NCBI GenBank assembly: GCA_902766265.1 | Contig: CACXCY010000116.1 | Location: 1 to 11,932, forward strand | Direction of reading: 5' to 3' | DNA: 11,932 bases | Source: an uncultured Bacteroidota bacterium | GTDB taxonomy: Bacteria > Bacteroidota > Bacteroidia > Bacteroidales > P3 | Part shown: positions 1 to 6,024 of the stretch, piece by piece | Numbering within the stretch: position 1 is the first letter of the stretch | Layout of the letters: each line of letters opens with the position of its first letter | Program-made: the position numbers and the translations under genes | Notes under the pieces: generated by a model | Seen by the model: the letters and a program-made list of their open reading frames with translations, nothing else | What the model was told of the DNA's origin: nothing | Databases searched by the model: none

Positions 1-555
1 ATACGGGTGCATCGGAAGCGACAGCACCGTCTGGGACAGGCGGATAGCATTGGGGCACTGCACATCGGCATCCTGACAACTGTATACCGGCAACCTATGC
101 AACGGCGTGGGATAGTAAATCTGTGATGGTATTCCCTGTCTCTCCAAGCGTTTCTTACACTCGTCACGTTTCCTGCCATTCTCAAATCTGACAGTGTATT
201 GCGCCCACGAAGAGGTGTAGTCCGACGATAGCACAGGAACACCAACCTTGTCTTTCAGTATTCTGTTGTACTGCTCTGCGATACGTTGCGAATCGCGCAA
301 CTCACGCTCAAATATCTCCATCTTGGCCAACAGCACAGCTGCCTGCAGTGCATCCAAGCGGGAATTAATGCCTACACGAACGTTGTCGTACTTATCCTTT
401 CCTTTGCCATGCTGCCTATAAGACTGGCAAAGGGCAGTCCCTTCAGTATCATTGGTAAATACTGCTTCCCCATCGCCATAACACCCCACAGCAATCCCTT
501 TTCCGAGCACTGGCTTTAATGTCGTATATTGTCGTTGTAGGTCGCGAAACTGCAT
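1..555 (-). pseudogene. wbpE: Internally deleted WbpE/WlbC-type sugar 3-aminotransferase (DegT/DnrJ/EryC1/StrS family), 3' end beyond window
   Basis: Translating the minus strand from the ATG at 555 gives 185 open codons to the window edge. Residues 1-22 (MQFRDLQRQYTTLKP...) match the usual N-terminus of WbpE-like PLP aminotransferases. Residue 24 onward (GCYGDGEAVFTND, then HGKGKDKYDNVRVGINSRLDAL, YAQYTV-like WAQYTVRFEN, IYYPTPLH, LSLPMHPY) matches the C-terminal half starting right after the active-site lysine segment (FFPSKPLGCYGDGG in Pseudomonas WbpE, recalled from memory). About 165 residues, comprising most of the PLP-binding domain and the Schiff-base lysine, are missing, in frame, at about 481-495. 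GDGG has also become GDGE. The full enzyme would transfer an amino group from glutamate to the 3-keto position of a UDP-uronic acid. This copy cannot do that by the known mechanism. It starts 2 nt after the wbpD stop. It could alternatively be an assembly collapse of an intact gene. Confidence 0.85.
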
Positions 556-557
556 GG

Positions 558-1064
558 TTATCGTCTCTCTTTTTTGTTACCTTTCTCATCAACCCAGCCC
601 ACTTGGACGGCTGGCACTCCCACCATCAATGCAAAGTCAGGCACATCATGGGTAACCACTGCACCGGCGGCTATCATCGCACATCGACCAATAGTAACAC
701 CACACACAATGGTACAATTGGCACCCAGCGAGGCCCCTTCTTTTACCAATGTCTTTTGATATACACCATGTACCGGATAATTGGCACGAGGAATCAGCAC
801 ATTGGTAAACACGCAACTGGGACCACAAAAAACATTATCCTCCAATTCAACACCTTCGTATACCGACACGTTATTCTGGATGCGAACACCATCACCAATG
901 CGTACCCGATTGCCGATATTAACATTCTGCCCCAAGGAGCATCGTTCTCCAATACGAGCACCCGACTGGATATGACAGAAATGCCATATCTTCGTGCCTG
1001 CACCTATCTCAACATCATTGTCAATATAGCTGCTCTCGTGAATATATACATCATTTTTTACCAT
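558..1064 (-). CDS. wbpD: WbpD/WlbB-type UDP-2-acetamido-3-amino-uronic acid N-acetyltransferase (left-handed beta-helix)
   Basis: A 168-residue protein built of hexapeptide repeats (IGAGTK, IGERCS, IGNRVR, IGDGVR) that form a left-handed beta-helix trimer. Family signatures are visible: QNNVSVYEG at 63-71, CGPSCVFTNV at 80-89 (N88 sits in the segment with the catalytic asparagine of WlbB), GANCTIVCG at 114-122 and MVGVPAVQVGW at 147-157. Members use acetyl-CoA to acetylate the 3-amino group of a UDP-2-acetamido-3-amino-2,3-dideoxy-uronic acid, in the cytoplasm. The ATG at 1064 was preferred over an upstream ATG at 1154 because homology (VYIHESSYIDNDVEIG) begins there and the longer form only reads wbpB in another frame. 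The start overlaps the wbpB remnant by 14 nt. The protein is shorter than Pseudomonas WbpD (about 190 residues): it stops soon after GWV and lacks the C-terminal tail. The loop after FTNV (LIPRANYPVHGVY) differs from the usual NPR plus basic stretch. Family assignment is firm; exact substrate is inferred. Confidence 0.85.
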   Translation of the reverse strand: MVKNDVYIHESSYIDNDVEIGAGTKIWHFCHIQSGARIGERCSLGQNVNIGNRVRIGDGVRIQNNVSVYEGVELEDNVFCGPSCVFTNVLIPRANYPVHGVYQKTLVKEGASLGANCTIVCGVTIGRCAMIAAGAVVTHDVPDFALMVGVPAVQVGWVDEKGNKKERR

Positions 1065-1389
1065 ACGAACAGGGGCGGTGTTGGTGGTTTTTTGCCATCG
1101 GGTGATGATACCCTTGCAAGCCCACCGATGCCGCATTTCTAATGTTATAAACAAAATCTATATAGTTTCTGGCTTCTGCAAAACGATAACCCTCACCAAA
1201 TAATATCTTCTCAAAACTCACCGTATGCTGCTCGGTGAAGAACGCTGCATCGGGAAAATAACTATCGAGGATACCCACGCTGTCACAACGGTCGCACGCC
1301 GAAAGCAGACAGTTGCCCGTCTCCTTGATGGCCTTTAAGTGCCTGGGAGCCACATACCCCCCTACTCCTATGACAGCGAAGTTCTTCAT
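1051..1389 (-). pseudogene. wbpB: Internally deleted WbpB/WlbA-type UDP-N-acetyl-2-amino-2-deoxyglucuronate 3-dehydrogenase (Gfo/Idh/MocA family)
   Basis: An uninterrupted 112-residue frame against about 316 for the family. Residues 1-53 (MKNFAVIGVGGYVAPRHLKA...DSVGILDSYFPDAAFFTE) are a near-perfect WbpB N-terminus with the start of the Rossmann fold (GVGGYVAPRH). From residue 54 it jumps to the family's C-terminus (QHTVSFEKILFGEGY, AEARNYIDFVYNIRNA, YHHP), which normally follows FSEGFTDLHT. About 210 residues are gone, including most of the NAD-binding domain, the CEKP motif and the substrate-binding sheet. The junction lies around 1225-1242. The intact enzyme oxidises C3 of UDP-GlcNAcA with NAD, making the substrate of WbpE. 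This version should be inactive. Its ATG directly follows the rmlB TAG, and its stop overlaps the wbpD start, so it may still pass ribosomes on to wbpD. Alternative: misassembly. Confidence 0.87.
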
Positions 1390-2541
1390 CTATCGATTTG
1401 CATACATTGATTCGTAGTACTTTTCGTACTCTCCACTGGTAATATTATCCATCCAGTCCTGATGGTCGAGATACCACTGAACGGTTCTCTCTATTCCCTC
1501 TTCAAACTGTAAGCTGGGCTCCCACCCCAATTCACGTTTCAACTTAGTGGAGTCGATGGCATAACGCATATCATGTCCTGCACGGTCGGTGACATACGTT
1601 ATCAAATGCATATCCTCACCCTCTTTGCGCCCAAGCAGACGGTCGACTGTATGGATAAGTACTTTTATGATGTCGATATTTTTCCACTCGTTAAAACCAC
1701 CGATATTGTATGTCTCCGCCACCTTGCCCCGATGGAAGATAGTGTCAATCGCTCGCGCATGATCCTCCACATAGAGCCAGTCGCGCACATTCTCTCCTTT
1801 ACCATAAACAGGCAACGGTTTGCGATGCCGGATATTATTAATGAACAAAGGTATCAGCTTCTCCGGGAACTGATACGGGCCATAATTGTTGGAACAATTT
1901 GTCACGATTGTCGGCATTCCGTAGGTATCGTGGAACGCCCGCACAAAATGGTCGCTGCTGGCTTTTGACGCACTATATGGGCTGTGGGGCAAGTATTTCT
2001 TGTCCTCGGTAAAGAAATCCTCACCATATACCTCATGGGCGGAGATAGTGTTTTTGAGTCCTTCGGGATGAGTCATTTCCAATGCGCCATAGACTTCGTC
2101 GGTAGAAATGTGATAGAACCTGCAGGGAACCTTTTCATTTGTTTCTGGGTTCACACTCACCCATTTTTCCGGCAACACCTCCCAATTAAGTTTGGCTGCT
2201 TGCAACATCGACAACGTGCCTATTACATTGGTCTTTGCAAATGTGAAGGGATCTTTTATACTGCGGTCCACGTGGCTCTCTGCAGCCAGATGAATGACAC
2301 CATCCACATGATACCGCTGGAATATCTCCATAATGGTGGAAAAATCGCAGATATCGGCTTTGACAAACGTATAATTGGGTTTGGTTTCAACATCTTTTAG
2401 ATTAGCCAAGTTACCTGCGTATGTCAGCTTGTCGACATTGATAATGTGGTATTCCGGGTATTTGTTGACAAATAGTCTTACCACATGGCTGCCAATAAAT
2501 CCAGCCCCTCCTGTTATAATGATATTGCGCTTAAATGCCAT
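1390..2541 (-). CDS. rmlB: dTDP-glucose 4,6-dehydratase RmlB/RfbB
   Basis: A 383-residue cytoplasmic short-chain dehydrogenase/reductase that converts dTDP-glucose to dTDP-4-keto-6-deoxyglucose, the second step of dTDP-L-rhamnose synthesis. The NAD-binding GGAGFIGSH is at 11-19, AAESHVDRS at 86-94, the catalytic STDEVYG (with the D148-E149 acid pair typical of RmlB) at 146-152, and the YxxxK dyad YSASK at 189-193. The substrate-binding stretch TNCSNNYGPYQFPEKLI is at 214-230 and GENVRDWLYVEDH follows. A roughly 30-residue insertion around 117-140 and 155-185, compared with the shortest RmlB proteins, is common in Bacteroidetes versions. The start at 2541 gives the standard MAFKRNIIITGGAGF beginning. 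The gene lies 22 nt after rmlD and its TAG is followed with no gap by the wbpB ATG. All key residues are present. Confidence 0.97.
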   Translation of the reverse strand: MAFKRNIIITGGAGFIGSHVVRLFVNKYPEYHIINVDKLTYAGNLANLKDVETKPNYTFVKADICDFSTIMEIFQRYHVDGVIHLAAESHVDRSIKDPFTFAKTNVIGTLSMLQAAKLNWEVLPEKWVSVNPETNEKVPCRFYHISTDEVYGALEMTHPEGLKNTISAHEVYGEDFFTEDKKYLPHSPYSASKASSDHFVRAFHDTYGMPTIVTNCSNNYGPYQFPEKLIPLFINNIRHRKPLPVYGKGENVRDWLYVEDHARAIDTIFHRGKVAETYNIGGFNEWKNIDIIKVLIHTVDRLLGRKEGEDMHLITYVTDRAGHDMRYAIDSTKLKRELGWEPSLQFEEGIERTVQWYLDHQDWMDNITSGEYEKYYESMYANR

Positions 2542-2563
2542 ATTCGGTATTATTTATTGTGAT

Positions 2564-3427
2564 TTACACTTCCTGTATCTCGTTTATACACTTCCTAAGA
2601 GAATCTCTCCAATAGGGGATGTCCACATGAAAGGTTTCCTTCACCTTGGTTTTATCCAGGACCGAGAAATTGGGACGCTTCACCTTACTGGGGAACTCAT
2701 CACTATGACACGGACGGATATTGCATCTATGACCACTCAATTCGGCAATAGCCAATGCAAAGTCGTACCACGATATTACCCCTTCATTACTGAAATGATA
2801 GATACCCTGATGGTCATTATAGAGTCGTTGGCTTATCACCTTGTATATCACCGCCGCCAAATCTCCTGCATAAGTAGGTGTGCCCACCTGGTCAAAAACA
2901 ACATTGAGCATATCTTTCTCACGGGTGAGGCGCATCATGGTTTTGACAAAATTGTTGCCGTATGAGGAATACAACCACGCCGTGCGAAATATCAAATATT
3001 GACACCCTGTGCGTTGCAACACTTGTTCTCCCGACAATTTTGTCTTTCCATATACTCCCAATGGATTCGTGACAGCATCTTCGCGATAAGGAGTGTTGGT
3101 CTGACTGCCACCGAAAACATAGTCTGTAGAGATATGTATCAGTGTTGCATCCACCTCTTTTGCCGCAATAGCCAGATTGCCGACTGCATAGTTGTTCAAT
3201 AAGTCCGCTTTTTCAGCATCATCCTCCGCCTTATCCACATTAGTGTATGCGGCACAATTCACAATCACATCTACCGCCTCCTTCTTCACATAGCTCCTCA
3301 CAGCATTCTGATCGGCAATATCCAATTCAGCCACATCCGTATAGAGGTACCTGTCATCGCTCCCTATCGAGATGCGACGCATTTCGTTGCCCAGCTGCCC
3401 GTTGGCTCCTGTTACTAGGATATTCAT
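2564..3427 (-). CDS. rmlD: dTDP-4-dehydrorhamnose reductase RmlD/RfbD
   Basis: A 287-residue NAD(P)H-dependent reductase that makes dTDP-L-rhamnose, the final step of the pathway. The nucleotide-binding GANGQLG is at 7-13, NCAAYTNVDKAE at 57-68, STDYVF at 100-105 and the catalytic YGKTK (YxxxK) at 126-130. VFDQVGTPTYAGDLA follows in the C-terminal substrate domain. The ATG at 3427 was chosen because MNILVTGANGQLG begins the Rossmann fold. An upstream in-frame ATG at 3511 would add 28 residues that only read the end of rmlC in another frame. The start overlaps the rmlC stop as ATGA, the hallmark of translational coupling. The protein length is normal for the family. Confidence 0.96.
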   Translation of the reverse strand: MNILVTGANGQLGNEMRRISIGSDDRYLYTDVAELDIADQNAVRSYVKKEAVDVIVNCAAYTNVDKAEDDAEKADLLNNYAVGNLAIAAKEVDATLIHISTDYVFGGSQTNTPYREDAVTNPLGVYGKTKLSGEQVLQRTGCQYLIFRTAWLYSSYGNNFVKTMMRLTREKDMLNVVFDQVGTPTYAGDLAAVIYKVISQRLYNDHQGIYHFSNEGVISWYDFALAIAELSGHRCNIRPCHSDEFPSKVKRPNFSVLDKTKVKETFHVDIPYWRDSLRKCINEIQEV

Positions 3428-3978
3428 ACGAATGGCGTTTCGAAATTCTTGAACTGCGTATGATGCAAATCTTTCTCCGACAGAAGAACTTGATCGGAGG
3501 GTACTTTCCAATCAATATTAAGGTCGGGGTCATCCCAAGCCAACGCTCCTTCCGATTGCGGATTATAGAATGCGTCACACCTATACTGAAATATCACCTC
3601 TTCGCTTAATACTGAGAACCCGTGAGCAAATCCTTTAGGTATGAAAACCTGACGATGGTTCTCCTCTGTAATCTCCACGGAGACATGCTGTCCATAGGTA
3701 GGAGACCCTTTCCTAATATCTACTGCCACATCGAGAGCCGCCCCTTTCACTACTCGAACCAACTTGCTTTGTGCAAACGGCGGCATCTGGAAATGCAATC
3801 CTCTGACCACTCCATACCTCGATTTGGACTCATTGTCTTGCACAAAGACAATGTCATAGCCAGTCTTTTCCTTGAATTCTCTGTCGTTGTAGCTCTCAAA
3901 AAAATAACCACGATTATCTCCAAATACCTTGGGTTCGATAATCACCACTCCATCAATATGTGTCTGTATAACATTCAT
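3424..3978 (-). CDS. rmlC: dTDP-4-dehydrorhamnose 3,5-epimerase RmlC/RfbC
   Basis: A 184-residue cupin-fold epimerase that converts dTDP-4-keto-6-deoxyglucose to dTDP-4-keto-L-rhamnose. Family motifs are intact: DNRGYFFESY at 21-30, VRGLHFQ at 58-64 with the catalytic base H62, PKGFAHGFSVLS at 114-125 and QYRCDAFYNP at 131-140 with the conserved tyrosine Y138. The length is standard (about 180-190). The start ATG overlaps the rmlA stop by one base (TAATG), and the stop overlaps the rmlD start (ATGA), so the three genes appear translationally coupled. Confidence 0.97.
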   Translation of the reverse strand: MNVIQTHIDGVVIIEPKVFGDNRGYFFESYNDREFKEKTGYDIVFVQDNESKSRYGVVRGLHFQMPPFAQSKLVRVVKGAALDVAVDIRKGSPTYGQHVSVEITEENHRQVFIPKGFAHGFSVLSEEVIFQYRCDAFYNPQSEGALAWDDPDLNIDWKVPSDQVLLSEKDLHHTQFKNFETPFV

Positions 3979-4856
3979 TATCTCTCTTTTATCAGAGACA
4001 ACAGATATTGTCCGTATTGGTTCTTAATCATCGGTTGCGCCACGCGACGCAATTCATCAGCCGTTATCCATCCTTTCTCGTATGCTATGCTTTCAAGGCA
4101 AGCTATCTTGAGACCCTGACGTTTCTCCAACACTTCGACAAACGTGGATGCTTCAGCCAATGAATCGTGTGTACCGGTATCAAGCCATGCAAAACCACGA
4201 CCCATCAATTGCACCTTCAGCTCCCCGTCTTTTAGGAATTCCTGGTTGACCGTTGTAATTTCCAGCTCACCACGGGCCGACGGCTTAATGCTTTTCGCCA
4301 CCTTGACAACCTTGTTCGGATAAAAATAAAGGCCTACCACCGCATAGTTTGATTTGGGGGCTGAGGGCTTTTCTTCTATTGAGATAACATTTCCCTGGGT
4401 GTCAAATTCAGCAACACCATAGCGCTCCGGGTCGGCCACCCAATAGCCGAATACTGTTGCTTTTCTGTCCTCTTCAACAGTACGCACCGCCTCTTTCAAC
4501 ATCTTACTGAAACCGTTGCCTTGAAAGATATTGTCGCCCAAGACAAGGCACACATCATCGTTGCCAATGAACTTCTCGCCAATGATAAAGGCCTGCGCCA
4601 AACCATCCGGCGACGGTTGTTCGGCATAGGAGAACCTCACGCCAAAGTCGCTACCATCGCCTAACAAACGCTCAAAGCCAGGCAAATCATGCGGAGTGGA
4701 TATAATCAGGATATCTCTGATTCCTGCCAGCATCAAGGCAGAAATAGGATAATACACCATGGGTTTGTCATATATAGGCAGCAACTGCTTGCTCACTCCC
4801 TTGGTAATGGGATAGAGACGGGTACCGGAACCTCCGGCGAGTACTATTCCTTTCAT
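3978..4856 (-). CDS. rmlA: Glucose-1-phosphate thymidylyltransferase RmlA/RfbA
   Basis: A 292-residue nucleotidyltransferase that joins glucose 1-phosphate and dTTP to make dTDP-glucose, the first step toward dTDP-L-rhamnose. The signature LAGGSGTRLYPIT is at 6-18 with K23 of the SKQLLP segment. PDGLAQAF at 83-90, the metal-binding LGDN at 106-109, EEKP at 161-164, GELEIT at 196-201 and WLDTGTH at 224-230 are all present and typical of RmlA. The start overlaps the wzz stop as ATGA. In many Bacteroidales capsule or O-antigen loci rmlA-C-D-B follow the export genes in this order, and the same order is seen here. Confidence 0.97.
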   Translation of the reverse strand: MKGIVLAGGSGTRLYPITKGVSKQLLPIYDKPMVYYPISALMLAGIRDILIISTPHDLPGFERLLGDGSDFGVRFSYAEQPSPDGLAQAFIIGEKFIGNDDVCLVLGDNIFQGNGFSKMLKEAVRTVEEDRKATVFGYWVADPERYGVAEFDTQGNVISIEEKPSAPKSNYAVVGLYFYPNKVVKVAKSIKPSARGELEITTVNQEFLKDGELKVQLMGRGFAWLDTGTHDSLAEASTFVEVLEKRQGLKIACLESIAYEKGWITADELRRVAQPMIKNQYGQYLLSLIKER

Positions 4857-6019
4857 TCTGATTTTTCGGGTTTGTTAAACATCTCTTTCACCTTGGGCCA
4901 ATAATCCTTGACCAGCACGATACCGCATCCCAGCACGATGCCGAGGAACGTCCAGACGACAAGCGTCTTGGAACGGCTGTTGGAGGGTTTTGTGGGCAGG
5001 GTGACCGGCTGAATGATGGAAAAGGCAGGCGTGTCCTTCTTCACCTGCATCTTTGCCTGTTCCAGCTGCTTGGCCAACTCCATAAAGACTGCGTTGGCCA
5101 CATTGTACTTGGACTGTATACGGGCTTTCCCCACACCAGCGGTTGAGGTGGTGACATTCTGCGAACGGTCGGTAGCCGTTGCCAGCATCACCTGATAGCG
5201 GTCGGCCTCCTCCTTGGCTTCATCATAGCGGGCTTGAATGTAGTCCAGTTCACTCTGCGACTTCTCCACACGGAAACGGGTCACCTCATCCTGCAACAGT
5301 TGCTGGGCTTTCATGGCCAACTCGGCAGTTTGCACGGGCTCGCTACCAACGACCGTAAGGGTAATATAGCCCTCCTTCTTGTCAACGGCAAGGGATATCA
5401 CCTTGCCCATGTCGTCGAGCATCTTCTGTTCCTTGTTGCTCACCACCAGCGGGGTGGCTTCGGTAGCGGCATTGCTATCTCCTGTGGCTGGATAAACGAT
5501 GTCGGGCTTTTCTTTCGAGCCAAAGATGACACCAGGCAGACCGATAGTGTATTTCTTCACCACCGACATTACCGAGGGCTTCTCATAGTCGGCCTGCGCA
5601 TAGTCATACATACTGATGAGCGTGTCGCACTTCTCATAATGCAGAGGTGTGTGCATCAACTCCAGGCGGAAAGGCACACTACTCACAATCTGCGGGTAGA
5701 TAAGTGGCGAGAGTTCCGACCCCGAGCTTGCCGACCCCAGGTCAAAACCAGCCAACGATGCCAAGCTACTCAAACTAGACCCCTTGCTAGACCCTAGCTG
5801 CGGCACCATCACAGAGGTAACTGAATAGGTTCGTTTCATGGTGAGGGCAGCCACAAGTCCCAAAGCGATGAATACGGCGGTACAGATAATGATGATGACT
5901 CGCCCGTTCCATAGGCCACGCAGCAACGCTACGACATCAATACCTTCTTCCTCCTGCTCCGGAGCGGTGACGGTATTCTTGTTTTCCTCCAAGGGAGTGG
6001 TGTTTACGTTCTCCTCCAT
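4853..6019 (-). CDS. wzz: Wzz-type polysaccharide chain-length determinant (polysaccharide co-polymerase), no kinase domain
   Basis: A 388-residue inner-membrane protein. The first 30 residues are acidic and cytoplasmic. The hydrophobic helix at about 41-60 (VIIIICTAVFIALGLVAAL) is TM1. The periplasmic part includes a long charged, probably coiled-coil region (SELDYIQARYDEAKEEADRY). The PTKPSNSRS proline-rich motif at 342-350 precedes TM2 at about 352-371 (TLVVWTFLGIVLGCGIVLVK). The tail is short and basic. This layout is the Wzz/PCP fold. The C-terminal tyrosine-kinase domain of Wzc is absent, so it fits a PCP-1-like or kinase-less co-polymerase that sets chain length and contacts the export machinery. 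It starts 5 nt after wza and overlaps rmlA. Confidence 0.92.
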   Translation of the reverse strand: MEENVNTTPLEENKNTVTAPEQEEEGIDVVALLRGLWNGRVIIIICTAVFIALGLVAALTMKRTYSVTSVMVPQLGSSKGSSLSSLASLAGFDLGSASSGSELSPLIYPQIVSSVPFRLELMHTPLHYEKCDTLISMYDYAQADYEKPSVMSVVKKYTIGLPGVIFGSKEKPDIVYPATGDSNAATEATPLVVSNKEQKMLDDMGKVISLAVDKKEGYITLTVVGSEPVQTAELAMKAQQLLQDEVTRFRVEKSQSELDYIQARYDEAKEEADRYQVMLATATDRSQNVTTSTAGVGKARIQSKYNVANAVFMELAKQLEQAKMQVKKDTPAFSIIQPVTLPTKPSNSRSKTLVVWTFLGIVLGCGIVLVKDYWPKVKEMFNKPEKSE

Positions 6020-6024
6020 AAGGA

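Noticed and set aside
519..1142. Plus-strand frame of 207 codons opposite the wbpD and wbpB region
   Set aside because: The protein is Thr/Asn/His-rich with no motif, while the minus strand encodes a clear hexapeptide-repeat acetyltransferase over the same bases.
1064..1154. N-terminal 30-residue extension of the acetyltransferase
   Set aside because: The extension reads the wbpB C-terminal coding region in another frame and has no similarity to the family, whose homology starts at the ATG at 1064.
4853..6019. Wzc-type tyrosine autokinase
   Set aside because: The frame ends about 18 residues after the second membrane helix. There is no Walker A/B kinase domain and no tyrosine-rich tail.
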